From Oscillospiraceae bacterium (GTDB lineage: Bacteria; Bacillota; Clostridia; Oscillospirales; Acutalibacteraceae), in contig SVPU01000001.1 in assembly GCA_015065685.1 (NCBI GenBank), positions 87,340-151,339 on the forward strand: DNA of 64,000 bases, in the 5' to 3' direction. Every line of letters starts with the position of its first letter. The first letter of the stretch is position 1. The translations under genes and the position numbers were made by a program. The notes under the pieces were generated by a model, which saw nothing but the letters and a program-made list of their open reading frames with translations, was not told the DNA's origin and did no database searches. Below are positions 1 through 9,468 of the stretch, piece after piece.

Positions 1-677
1 CTTCCAGTGTGAAAGAATCTGTTGCTTTGCTCGAAAACTTAAAAGAACAAGGTATAACCGATGTGATTTTAACTCCGCATTTTTATCCGCAGATTGATAA
101 TTTTGAGGAATTCAGGGAAGATATTAAAGAAACTTATAGCGAATTATTAAAAGCATATAACGAGGATTTGCCTAATGTTTATTTAGGTTGTGAATTGTTT
201 TATTTCAGCGGAATGGGAAATTCGGAATTGTTGGGCGAATTTTGTCTTAATAATTCGGCACTTTTATTGCTTGAACTGACCGATGAAGTAATAGATAAAA
301 AATTATTTGAAGACCTTGGGAAAATAAAAGAAAATTTCGGTATAACGCCAATTATTGCGCATATTGAGCGGTATCATAAAGCAAAAAACTATAAAAAGTT
401 GCTCAAGTTTGTTGAAGAAAATAAGTTGCCGATTCAAATAAACGCCACATCAGTGTTATTACCCGCTTTTAAGCGTGTTATAAAGAAACTGCTTAGTGTT
501 AATACGGTTTGTGTAATAGCGAGTGACAGTCACTCTGTTGAAACACGTCCTCCGTTTATCAAAAAGGCGCTTTTGAAACTTGGCGAAGATTATGGCGAGA
601 ACGTAGTTTCAAGGCTCAGGAACAATGCAGAATATTTATATAAAGAGATAGTTTTAAACGGTGAAGAAAATGCTTAA
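1..677 (+). CDS. CpsB/CapC (YwqE)-type PHP-fold tyrosine-protein phosphatase, 5' truncated by window edge
   Basis: ORF open to window edge; motifs DVILTPHFYP, IIAHIERY, IASDSH typical of PHP phosphatases. Confidence 0.75.
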   Translation, partial: SSVKESVALLENLKEQGITDVILTPHFYPQIDNFEEFREDIKETYSELLKAYNEDLPNVYLGCELFYFSGMGNSELLGEFCLNNSALLLLELTDEVIDKKLFEDLGKIKENFGITPIIAHIERYHKAKNYKKLLKFVEENKLPIQINATSVLLPAFKRVIKKLLSVNTVCVIASDSHSVETRPPFIKKALLKLGEDYGENVVSRLRNNAEYLYKEIVLNGEENA

Positions 678-1494
678 AAGCAAAACTCTTAATGTTATTC
701 GCCAAGGTGATTTGGTTTATATTCAGTTTCCAAAACTTGCAAGTTGCGGTGCGGTGAGACACATTTTTTCCACCCGTCACGGTGGGGTGAGCACGGGGGA
801 CTGTGCTAAAATGAATCTTAGTTTTAATCATTTTGACTCTTTTGAGACAGTAATGAAAAACTATGAAATTTTGTGTTCTGCGGTAGGTATAAACACAGAA
901 AACTTGGTACTTAGCCAACAAACCCATACGAATAATGTGAAAACCGTAACTGCACAAGACAGGGGAACGGGCACAACCAAACCGTCTTTTTGCGATGTTG
1001 ATGGTCTTATCACAAACGAATCGGGTGTGGCGCTTGTAACACAATATGCCGATTGCACGCCGCTTCTTTTTTGCGACCCTGTGAAAAGGGTTGTGGCAAC
1101 CTCGCACGCGGGTTGGCGCGGAACGGTTAAACAAATAGGTAAAGCCACTGTGGAAAAAATGGTAAGTGAATTCGGTTGCGACCCGAAAGACATAATTGTT
1201 GCGATAGGACCTTGCATTAAAGAATGTTGTTATGAGGTGGATGACCCCGTTCACAGTGAGTTTTTAAAAATTCCGTTTTTTAATTTAAGTGAAATTTTCA
1301 AGGATAAAGGGAACGGGAAATATATGCTGAATCTCGTCGAGGCAAACCGACAGATTTTAATAAACAGCGGAATATTGCCCGAAAATATTGATGCTTCTGA
1401 TATTTGCACTTGTTGTAATCACGAGGACTTGCATTCTCACAGAGCAACGGCAGGAAAACGCGGAAATCTGGCGGCTATAATAGAATTGATATGA
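661..1494 (+). CDS. pgeF: Peptidoglycan editing factor PgeF / YfiH laccase-domain protein
   Basis: 277 aa; VTQYADCTPLLFCDP, ATSHAGWRGT, CCYEVDDPV, HSHRA motifs. Confidence 0.85.
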   Translation: MKKMLKSKTLNVIRQGDLVYIQFPKLASCGAVRHIFSTRHGGVSTGDCAKMNLSFNHFDSFETVMKNYEILCSAVGINTENLVLSQQTHTNNVKTVTAQDRGTGTTKPSFCDVDGLITNESGVALVTQYADCTPLLFCDPVKRVVATSHAGWRGTVKQIGKATVEKMVSEFGCDPKDIIVAIGPCIKECCYEVDDPVHSEFLKIPFFNLSEIFKDKGNGKYMLNLVEANRQILINSGILPENIDASDICTCCNHEDLHSHRATAGKRGNLAAIIELI

Positions 1495-1528
1495 AAAAGG
1501 ACTGAGTTCTCTTAAAAGTTTTAAATAT

Positions 1529-2017
1529 TTATTTTTCAATATCGCATATTGGAAATTTGAATATTGTTTTCTTCTTTTTTATTGCGTATTTGAGAACAAT
1601 TTTTGTTCCGCTTTTTCTTTTTGGGGGAGAGTAATTTTCTCTGCAGTATACAACACAAAATTGACTTTTGTCTATCATCTCATAATTCCTCTTAATATAA
1701 ACTGATTTCGAAGTTTTTATTATCTCTTTTGGATAATATGTATCTTCGTAATATTCTAATAAATATGATTTATATTCATCGTTTATATATGGATATTCTG
1801 CCCGCACATAGATTCGTTTAATGTGCGGGTATTTTTGTTTTATTTTGGTTACTAATTCATAACATAAATTATTGAATTGGCTTTTACTGCCAAAGAGAAA
1901 TGTATCAACATTTTCTTTTGTGATTAAGTGTTCAATGGTTTTTAGTATTTCTGCTTTAAGTTCTTCGGTTTGCGTAAATTCTCTATGACCGAAAAAACAA
2001 CAAGTATTTTTCATCAT
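1529..2017 (-). CDS. SLOG-like (DUF1273-type) family protein
   Basis: 162 aa; starts CCFFGHREF, contains FLFGSKSQFN and a late Thr/Lys segment as in bacterial SLOG-family proteins. Confidence 0.6.
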   Translation of the reverse strand: MMKNTCCFFGHREFTQTEELKAEILKTIEHLITKENVDTFLFGSKSQFNNLCYELVTKIKQKYPHIKRIYVRAEYPYINDEYKSYLLEYYEDTYYPKEIIKTSKSVYIKRNYEMIDKSQFCVVYCRENYSPPKRKSGTKIVLKYAIKKKKTIFKFPICDIEK

Positions 2018-2119
2018 AATTTTCCTCTCAAAATAATGAATATACGGTATATCTATTTTTGATATTATAACACATAATATATTTAAAATAAATATACAAT
2101 ATATTTATTTTGAGGTGGA

Positions 2120-2323
2120 ATGATGGCTATTAAGAGCGTTTCGATTAGAATTGAAGAAGAAATGTTGAATAAAATCGCGTACATTGCGGATTATGAAGGA
2201 AGAAGTGTGAATAGTCAGGTGCTTGTTTTAATAAGAGAGAATATTAAAACTTTTGAGAATGAAAACGGCACTATTGACGGAAACATTATTCCTGCTTCAA
2301 ATGTGAAACCTACCAGAAAGTGA
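2120..2323 (+). CDS. Ribbon-helix-helix (Arc/MetJ-like) DNA-binding protein
   Basis: 67 aa; KSVSIRIEEEMLNKIAYIADYEGRSVNSQVLVLIRENI; RBS gaggtgg. Confidence 0.7.
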   Translation: MMAIKSVSIRIEEEMLNKIAYIADYEGRSVNSQVLVLIRENIKTFENENGTIDGNIIPASNVKPTRK

Positions 2324-2357
2324 AAAAATACCACTCGTGCTTGCGAGTGGTATTTTT
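2324..2357. terminator. Perfect 14-bp hairpin AAAAATACCACTCG/CGAGTGGTATTTTT
   Basis: Inverted repeat with T-run immediately after RHH stop. Confidence 0.8.
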
Positions 2358-2796
2358 GTTGTATAACGAAAACCGCGCGATAGTTGAGTGGTTTCGAGAA
2401 GACTTTTGCTGATAACTAACCCCACGGCAACGGTTGGCTCCACTTGTCAGGGGAGCTGTCAAAACCTTTGGTTTTGACTGAGGGGTAGTAAAATTATATC
2501 TGAGCACAAATTTACTGCATTGTCGCTCATGCCGCGACGGGCACGCCCTTTCTTGTGTGGGCGAAAAGAAAGGGCGGAAAGATTCGCCTTAGGGGGATTT
2601 TCGATTATCCCCCTTGTGTTGTCGGAAGTATAATTTGTGCGTAATTGCCTTTCAACAACCGCCTTCGGCTTCAATGAAAGGCAGACTGTACCGTTTTATA
2701 GTTTATCTGCCGACAACACTTCCCCCTCAACGACAAGGGCTCTGCCCTTGACCCGTTTACAGACAATCGGCATCGTTTAGAACATAATCCTAAAAT
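2358..2796. repeat. Hairpin-rich non-coding intergenic element bounded by two hairpins of the same stem family
   Basis: No credible ORF; internal inverted repeats such as AGGGGGAT..ATCCCCCT, CAAAACCtttGGTTTTG, AAGGGCtctGCCCTT, GCCTTTCA..TGAAAGGC. Confidence 0.5.
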
Positions 2797-2828
2797 AAAA
2801 TACCACTCGCAGTAGCGAGTGGTATTTT
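2797..2828. terminator. secA terminator, hairpin AAAATACCACTCGC/GCGAGTGGTATTTT
   Basis: Perfect inverted repeat just 3' of secA (minus strand); same stem as 2324-2357. Confidence 0.8.
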
Positions 2829-2839
2829 CAATTTCTAAG

Positions 2840-5569
2840 TTAATCAATATCTTTTCCGCAGCAGCGTTTATATTTTTTACCGCTTCCGCATGGGCAGAGC
2901 GCGTTTTTGCTAACAATACCTTTCCCTTTAACGGTTTGAGCCTTCTCGCCTGTGCCTGTTTCTTCGGCAACCTTTTCGCGCTTAACCTCTTCCTCGCGGC
3001 GCACTCTTACAGTGAGCACGAGCTTTGCGGTCTGCTCGCGGATTGTGTTGGTCATTGCTTCAAACATATCAAAACTGTCGTTACGGTATTCAACAACAGG
3101 GTCGTGCTGACCGTAAGCTCTAAGACCTATACCGTGGCGAAGCTGGTCCATAGCATCAATGTGGTCCATCCAGTTTGTATCAACGCTTCGAAGCAGCATA
3201 ACGCGTTCAACCTCGCGCATTGTATCATAACCGAACTCGGCTTCGCGCCTATCGTAATTCTCGCGTGCCTTCTGCTTTAGCATTTCGGCAACCTCTTCTT
3301 TCGAGGTGTCAGCAAGTTCTCGTGTTGTGAAGTGCAAATCATCGGGAGTGGTTATCCAACCAAGGAAGTATTCTCTAAGACCGTTTAAATCCCAATTATC
3401 GTGCACGGCGCTGTCTGCAAGGTAAATATCACAATAAGCATCAACAGTTTCGTTAATCATCTTAAAGACAGTGTCTTTAAGTTCCTCACCGTTTAACACC
3501 TTGTTGCGTTGAGAGTAAATAAGCTCACGCTGTTTGTTCATAACATCATCATACTGCAAAACATTTTTGCGTATAGCGAAGTTCATACCCTCTTTTTTCT
3601 TCTGAGCGCCCTCAATTGTTTTTGAAAGCATACCGCTTTCAAGCGGAATATTCTCTTCAACCTTCAAGGTGTCCATAAGCATGGTGATTCTCTCGCCACC
3701 GAAGAGGCGCATAAGGTCATCCTCTAGGGATACGAAGAATTGGGTGTTACCGGGGTCGCCCTGACGACCTGCACGGCCACGCAACTGATTATCAATTCTT
3801 CGGGATTCGTGGCGCTCTGTACCAATAATACAAAGTCCGCCTACATTTCTCACAGCCTCTGCCTCTGGTGCAATTTCGGCCTTGAATTTATCATAATATT
3901 CTTTATATTTTTCTCTGGCAAAAATAATATCCTTATCATCAGTTTCGGCAAAGCCGGTTGCCTCGGTTATTATTTCTTCGCCGATGCCGTCATGTCGAAG
4001 CGCTGCCTTTGCGAGATACTCTGCATTACCTCCAAGCATAATGTCAGTACCGCGGCCTGCCATATTAGTGGCAATAGTAACTGCACCGAGCTTACCTGCT
4101 TGGGCAATTATTTCGGCTTCCTTTTCGTGATGCTTTGCATTAAGCACATTGTGTTTAATACCGCGCTTTTTAAGCATTGCCGAAAGAAGTTCGGATTTTT
4201 CAATGGTAACGGTGCCCACAAGCACGGGTTGGCCTTTTTGGTGGCACTGGGCAATTTTATCAATAACGGCATAAAATTTAGCTTTTTCGGTTTTATAAAC
4301 CACATCGTTTTCATCAATTCTTGCGAGTGGCTTGTTTGTGGGAATTTCAATAACATCAAGGCGATAGATTTCTTGGAATTCGGCCTCCTCGGTCATAGCA
4401 GTACCGGTCATACCCGAAAGCTTTGAATAAAGACGGAAGAAATTCTGGAAGGTGATGTTAGCAAGTGTTTTTGATTCTTTTGCTACCTGCACACCCTCTT
4501 TTGCCTCAATTGCTTGATGAAGACCTTCATTATAACGTCTGCCATACATAAGACGGCCTGTGAATTCATCAACAATTATAACCTCACCATCTTTAACCAC
4601 ATAGTCAACATCGCGCTTCATAATACCGTATGCGCGGATAGCCTGGTTAATGTGGTGGGCAATGGCAATGTTTTCGGTATCGTTAAGGTTTTCAATGTTG
4701 AAATAAGTTTCTGCGCGTTTCACGCCTTCGGGGGTGAGTGTTGCGGTTCTTGCCTTTTCATCAACAACATAGTCGCCATCGTAATTGGTAACCTCATCGC
4801 TTGCCTTATCATCCATTTCCTTAACCTTAACCATTTTAAGCGAACGGGCAAAATTGTTGGCTCTAAGATACAGGTCGGTTGATTTATCGCTCTGTCCTGA
4901 AATGATAAGGGGAGTTCTCGCTTCATCAATAAGGATAGAGTCAACCTCGTCGACAATAGCAAAGTTGTGCTCTCTTTGAACCTTCTGCTCTTTATAAATA
5001 ACCATATTATCACGCAAATAATCGAAACCGAGCTCGTTATTGGTGCAATATGTGATATCGGCATCGTAAGCCTCTTTTTTCTCATCGTGATTCATGCCGT
5101 GAATGATAAGACCAACCGAAAGCCCCATAAAGCGATAGAGCTTACCCATCCACTCAGAGTCGCGCTTGGCAAGATAATCGTTAACGGTTACAATATGAAC
5201 ACCTTTTCCTGAAAGACCGTTTAAATATGCAGGAAGAGTTGCCACAAGGGTTTTACCTTCACCTGTTTTCATTTCGGCAATTCTGCCTTGGTGAAGAATA
5301 ATACCACCGAGAATCTGAACGGGGAAGTGCTTCATACCAAGCACACGCCAGCTTGCTTCTCTTAAAGCGGCAAATGCCTCGGGCAAGATATCATCAAGCA
5401 TTTCGCCGTTTGCTAAACGGTTTTTAAACAACACGGTTTTATTTTTAAGCTCATCATCAGAAAGAGCGGAGTATTCATTTTCTAACTCCAAAACCCTTTC
5501 TTTAAGATGGTTAATTCTTTTGATTTCCTTTTGGCTGTAATCGCCAAACAGTGCTCTGAGCAAACCCAT
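2840..5569 (-). CDS. secA: Preprotein translocase subunit SecA
   Basis: 909 aa; [53 protein letters not shown]-terminal [14 protein letters not shown] zinc motif. Confidence 0.98.
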   Translation of the reverse strand: MGLLRALFGDYSQKEIKRINHLKERVLELENEYSALSDDELKNKTVLFKNRLANGEMLDDILPEAFAALREASWRVLGMKHFPVQILGGIILHQGRIAEMKTGEGKTLVATLPAYLNGLSGKGVHIVTVNDYLAKRDSEWMGKLYRFMGLSVGLIIHGMNHDEKKEAYDADITYCTNNELGFDYLRDNMVIYKEQKVQREHNFAIVDEVDSILIDEARTPLIISGQSDKSTDLYLRANNFARSLKMVKVKEMDDKASDEVTNYDGDYVVDEKARTATLTPEGVKRAETYFNIENLNDTENIAIAHHINQAIRAYGIMKRDVDYVVKDGEVIIVDEFTGRLMYGRRYNEGLHQAIEAKEGVQVAKESKTLANITFQNFFRLYSKLSGMTGTAMTEEAEFQEIYRLDVIEIPTNKPLARIDENDVVYKTEKAKFYAVIDKIAQCHQKGQPVLVGTVTIEKSELLSAMLKKRGIKHNVLNAKHHEKEAEIIAQAGKLGAVTIATNMAGRGTDIMLGGNAEYLAKAALRHDGIGEEIITEATGFAETDDKDIIFAREKYKEYYDKFKAEIAPEAEAVRNVGGLCIIGTERHESRRIDNQLRGRAGRQGDPGNTQFFVSLEDDLMRLFGGERITMLMDTLKVEENIPLESGMLSKTIEGAQKKKEGMNFAIRKNVLQYDDVMNKQRELIYSQRNKVLNGEELKDTVFKMINETVDAYCDIYLADSAVHDNWDLNGLREYFLGWITTPDDLHFTTRELADTSKEEVAEMLKQKARENYDRREAEFGYDTMREVERVMLLRSVDTNWMDHIDAMDQLRHGIGLRAYGQHDPVVEYRNDSFDMFEAMTNTIREQTAKLVLTVRVRREEEVKREKVAEETGTGEKAQTVKGKGIVSKNALCPCGSGKKYKRCCGKDID

Positions 5570-5676
5570 AAACTTACCTCACAAAATAATCTGTGTTTCA
5601 TTGTAACACGAATTTGTTAACAAATATAGTACAATCTATATTATTATACATTCTTTTAAGGGTTTTGTAAAGAAAA

Positions 5677-5703
5677 AACGCGTTGCAGATTTTGCAACGC
5701 GTT
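5677..5703. terminator. Terminator AACGCGTTGCA/TGCAACGCGTT
   Basis: Perfect inverted repeat 3' of the phosphoglucomutase gene. Confidence 0.7.
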
Positions 5704-5708
5704 GCATT

Positions 5709-7418
5709 TTAAATTTCTAAGAGCTTTGTCGAACTTTCCACTAAAAGCTCCTTCTTTTTGTTGGCTTCAAAATGGGTGCTGCCAACAGCACAAACATAAA
5801 TCTTGATTTTCGGCTCAGTTCCTGAGGGACGCACGATAAGTGAGCCGCCATCATCTAAGAAGAAGGATAAAACATTGGATTTGGGAAGAGTGATAGCTGT
5901 ATCCTCGCCCTTTAGAATATCATTTGAAACAGAGGTTTCATAGTCGTTAAACTTGATAACCTTGCTGCCGCCGATTTCTTTTGGGCTGTTGCCGCGCAAT
6001 TTATCCATAATGCTTCCAATTTTTTGCATACCGCTTTGACCTTCAAAGGTGAAGCTCTTTTGAACGGTGTAATAGAAGCCGTATTTTTCATAAATTCCGT
6101 TCAGCACATCCATAAGATTTTTGCCCTGTGCTTTATAAAATGCGGTCATTTCGCAAATGAGCATTGAAGCCACAACGGCATCCTTATCGCGTGCATAGCT
6201 GCCTGAAAGATAACCGTAGCTCTCTTCAAAGCCTAATATAAAACGGTTCTGTTCATTGCTTTCTTCAAGAATGGTTATTTGCTCGCCGATGAATTTAAAG
6301 CCTGTGAGAACATTAACGAGTGTGCAACCGTAATCATCAGCAATTTTTTGGCAAAGCTCGGTTGAAACAATGGTTTTAACCGCGAGCGGATTTTTGGGCA
6401 GAGTTTTATTTGCGGTGCGGCGCTCGAGAATAAAGTTGAGCAATAAAACACCAACATCGTTTCCTGTGAAAAGCTTATATTCACCGCCGACATTCACTGC
6501 AATTCCAACGCGGTCGCTATCGGGGTCGGTTGCAAGCAAAATATCTGCTTTGTTTGTTTTTGAAAGCTCTAGCGCACATTCGAAGGCTTGTTTGGTTTCA
6601 GGGTTGGGGTAGGGGCAGGTTGGGAAATTGCCATCGGGAAGTTCCTGCTCGGGAACAACTGCAAGGTCTTTAATACCAATTCGCTTTAAAATTTCACGAA
6701 CGGGTTTATTACCTGCACCGTTGAGCGGCGTGTAAATCACTTTAAGCGCCGAAACATCAAAATCAGGCTCAACGCGGGCAGCTTCCACATTTTTAAGATA
6801 AGCCTCAATAACGGCTTGGTCTATATATTCAATGCTTCCGTTTTCGAGCGCCTTATCAAAATCGGTTGTTTTAACACCTGTGAAAATATCAACGCTTTGC
6901 ATTATTGAAAGCACATATTCTGCGGCCTCAAGACCTAATTGACTGCCATCCGGACCGTATGCTTTATAGCCGTTATATTTAGCGGGGTTATGGCTTGCGG
7001 TAATAACCACACCTGCATCACATTTTAAATGTCTAACCGCAAAAGAAAGCATGGGTGTGGGCACCAATTCCTTGTATAAATAAACCTTTATTCCATTGGC
7101 GGCAAAGATTGAAGCGGCAGCCTTTGCAAAGGTATCTGATTTGATACGGCTGTCATAAGCAATGGCAATTTTACCATTTTCGGTTACCGAATTAACATAA
7201 GCCGCAAGACCCTGTGAAGCCTGACCGACTGTATATATATTCATTCGGTTAGTGCCTGCACCGATAACTCCTCTGAGTCCTGCAGTACCGAATTCGAGGT
7301 CTTTATAAAAAGCATCGGAAATAACGGCTTGGTTACCTTCCATTTGCTTTAATTCTTCAATAAGGTCGGGGTCGCTCGTAGCATTTTTGCACCAAAGACG
7401 ATATTTTTCTTTAATCAT
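5709..7418 (-). CDS. Phospho-sugar mutase (phosphoglucomutase/phosphomannomutase)
   Basis: 569 aa; GTAGLRGVIGAGTNRMN, VITASHNPAKYNGYK, ATDPDSDRVG, RPSGTEPKIKIY. Confidence 0.93.
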   Translation of the reverse strand: MIKEKYRLWCKNATSDPDLIEELKQMEGNQAVISDAFYKDLEFGTAGLRGVIGAGTNRMNIYTVGQASQGLAAYVNSVTENGKIAIAYDSRIKSDTFAKAAASIFAANGIKVYLYKELVPTPMLSFAVRHLKCDAGVVITASHNPAKYNGYKAYGPDGSQLGLEAAEYVLSIMQSVDIFTGVKTTDFDKALENGSIEYIDQAVIEAYLKNVEAARVEPDFDVSALKVIYTPLNGAGNKPVREILKRIGIKDLAVVPEQELPDGNFPTCPYPNPETKQAFECALELSKTNKADILLATDPDSDRVGIAVNVGGEYKLFTGNDVGVLLLNFILERRTANKTLPKNPLAVKTIVSTELCQKIADDYGCTLVNVLTGFKFIGEQITILEESNEQNRFILGFEESYGYLSGSYARDKDAVVASMLICEMTAFYKAQGKNLMDVLNGIYEKYGFYYTVQKSFTFEGQSGMQKIGSIMDKLRGNSPKEIGGSKVIKFNDYETSVSNDILKGEDTAITLPKSNVLSFFLDDGGSLIVRPSGTEPKIKIYVCAVGSTHFEANKKKELLVESSTKLLEI

Positions 7419-7648
7419 ATTAACCCTCCAAGTTTGAATTTTAACAAATCCTTATTATAATTATGATAATTGTTTTTCGCAGTTTTGTCAATATTAACAG
7501 TAAAATATATTGGGTTTTGTGCCTTTTTCCTATGTAATTTTGAAAAATAACCAAAATTACATAATTACGGTTTTTTTGGCTTGACTTTTTAATTTATATA
7601 ATGTATCATTGTTTTATAATTGTTGAGTAGTACTGTTTTTGGAGAAAA

Positions 7649-8212
7649 ATGTTAGAAAATTTTGTCGAAAATCACAAAAATATTCCTGATGAGGAAATTA
7701 TTTCCTCAATCAAAGATGGCAATTTTGAGTTGCTTCAGGTTATCATTGCGCGGTATTATGGGGCAGTGAAATATTATGCGGAAAAATATTGCGAGCAGCA
7801 GCTGCACGAGGATGTTTTTCAAGAAGCAATATTAGCGCTTTATTCTGCTGTTAAAAACTATGAGCCGCAAAAGGCTTCATTTAAAACATTCGCTCGCACA
7901 TGTATAAAGCGTTCGGTTATAGCAACTCTCAAGGCGCAAAACAGAAAAAAGCAGATTCCCAACAGTTTGATTTCTTCCATCGAAGAATTGGAATTAATTG
8001 ACAATAACAGCCCCGAAAAAATTTTCTTTGAAAAAGAGAATTTTAAGAGCCTTACTGACACAATTAAATTAGAGCTTTCATCCCTTGAATATGAGGTTTT
8101 GCAGCTCTACCTTTCGGGAGAAAGATATTTAGATATTGCGCACAGGCTTGAGATAACAGAAAAAAGTGTTGATAACGCCTTGGCGCGCATAAGAAAAAAA
8201 TTAAAGCAATAA
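7649..8212 (+). CDS. RNA polymerase sigma factor, sigma-70 family (SigH-like)
   Basis: 187 aa; region 2 EDVFQEAILALYSAVKNYEP.KASFKTFARTCIKRSVI; region 4 LSSLEYEVLQLYLSGERYLDIAHRLEITEKSVDNALARIRKKL. Confidence 0.8.
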   Translation: MLENFVENHKNIPDEEIISSIKDGNFELLQVIIARYYGAVKYYAEKYCEQQLHEDVFQEAILALYSAVKNYEPQKASFKTFARTCIKRSVIATLKAQNRKKQIPNSLISSIEELELIDNNSPEKIFFEKENFKSLTDTIKLELSSLEYEVLQLYLSGERYLDIAHRLEITEKSVDNALARIRKKLKQ

Positions 8213-8236
8213 GTAGCCACTTGGCTATTTATATAT

Positions 8237-8299
8237 GCCCATGTAGCTTAAAGCAGAGCGTTGAAAAACAAAGATGTCGGTGCGAGTCCGTCCTGGGCT
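8237..8299 (+). ncRNA. tRNA-like structured leader of the zinc-ribbon gene
   Basis: GCCCATG-TA-GCTT..GAGC D-arm, TTG-AAAAA-CAA mini-arm, CGG-TGCGAGT-CCG T-arm, TGGGC closing GCCCA; 34 nt upstream of ATG 8333. Confidence 0.5.
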
Positions 8300-8332
8300 A
8301 AATTTAAAACAACTTTAGGAGAGGTAAAAGAA

Positions 8333-8623
8333 ATGTTTGAAGACAAGACCTTAGTTTGCAAAGAATGCGGAGCAGAATTTGTATTCACTGCAAGAGAGCA
8401 GGAGTTCTATGAATCCAAAGGCTTTGTAAACGAGCCGCAGCGCTGTAAGCCCTGCCGTGACAAACGTAAAAATGCAGGCAGAGCACCCAGAGAGATGCAC
8501 GAAGCTGTTTGTGCTGCTTGCGGAGGAGTTGCAACTGTACCGTTCTTACCCCGCGACGATCGTCCGGTATATTGTAGCGAATGCTTTGCTAAAATGAAGG
8601 AGCAGGAAAACGCTGCTGAATAA
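8333..8623 (+). CDS. Zinc-ribbon domain protein (two CxxC-based Zn ribbons)
   Basis: MFEDKTLVCKECGAEFVF..QRCKPCRDKR..VCAACGG..VYCSECF; RBS taggagaggt; the track ORF starts upstream at TTG 8261 inside the tRNA-like element. Confidence 0.85.
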   Translation: MFEDKTLVCKECGAEFVFTAREQEFYESKGFVNEPQRCKPCRDKRKNAGRAPREMHEAVCAACGGVATVPFLPRDDRPVYCSECFAKMKEQENAAE

Positions 8624-8635
8624 TTTTAAGCTGTT

Positions 8636-8657
8636 AACCGCCTTTTAAAAGGCGGTT
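8636..8657 (+). terminator. Terminator AACCGCCTTTTAAAAGGCGGTT
   Basis: Perfect inverted repeat with T-rich tail. Confidence 0.8.
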
Positions 8658-8767
8658 TTCTTTTATTTATTCAAAATAATTGTTGCAATTATTCATATTT
8701 TTGTAATAATATTATTATATTATTATATTTAAATAATATTACACTCTTTAAAGCTGGAGGGAGTTTA

Positions 8768-9460
8768 ATGCAATATAAAATTTTGATTGTTGATGATGAT
8801 GAAAATATATGCGAGCTGTTGAGGCTTTATCTTGAAAAGGATGGCTTTACAACGGTTGTTGCAAACGACGGTGAAGAGGCAATCAAAAAGGCGGCTCTTT
8901 ATTCACCTGATTTAATTTTGCTTGATATAATGCTTCCTAAGCTTGATGGCTGGCAGGTTTGCAGAGAAATTAGAAAGACAAGTGAAACCCCCATAATTAT
9001 GCTCACTGCTAAAGGTGAGACCTTTGATAAAATATTAGGCCTTGAGCTTGGGGCGGATGATTATGTGAGCAAGCCCTTTGAAACTAAAGAGGTTATCGCC
9101 AGAATCAAGGCTGTGCTCAGAAGAACTAACGATAGCGAAAAGCACAACAGCGTGAGCGAGGTTAAATATGATAAGCTCGTGATAAACCTCACAAATTATG
9201 AGCTGGTTGTGGACGGTGCAAGAATTGATACACCCCCAAAGGAATTAGAGCTTATATATCATTTAGCAAGTAATCCCAACCGCGTTTACACGCGCGACCA
9301 ACTTCTTGATGAGGTTTGGGGCTTTGATTATTACGGCGATTCGAGAACGGTTGATGTGCATGTTAAAAGGCTAAGAGAAAAGCTCGAAAACGTTTCGGAG
9401 GAATGGTCGCTTAAAACCGTGTGGGGCGTGGGTTATAAATTTGAAATCACAAAAATCTGA
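8768..9460 (+). CDS. OmpR-family response regulator
   Basis: Receiver LIVDDDENICELLRLYL..DLILLDIMLPKLDG; winged-helix C-terminus RTVDVHVKRLREKLE. Confidence 0.92.
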   Translation: MQYKILIVDDDENICELLRLYLEKDGFTTVVANDGEEAIKKAALYSPDLILLDIMLPKLDGWQVCREIRKTSETPIIMLTAKGETFDKILGLELGADDYVSKPFETKEVIARIKAVLRRTNDSEKHNSVSEVKYDKLVINLTNYELVVDGARIDTPPKELELIYHLASNPNRVYTRDQLLDEVWGFDYYGDSRTVDVHVKRLREKLENVSEEWSLKTVWGVGYKFEITKI

Positions 9461-9468
9461 GGTAAGAT

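Noticed and set aside
616-1254. 212-aa antisense ORF over pgeF
   Set aside because: Fully antisense to a well-supported gene, no domain or RBS; byproduct of codon usage.
2310-2970. Three short minus-strand ORFs (2310-2507, 2459-2674, 2671-2970)
   Set aside because: Lie in the hairpin-rich repeat and secA terminator; translations have no domain-like features.
3740-4426. 228-aa plus-strand ORF and other ORFs within secA
   Set aside because: Antisense or out-of-frame to secA; low-complexity translations.
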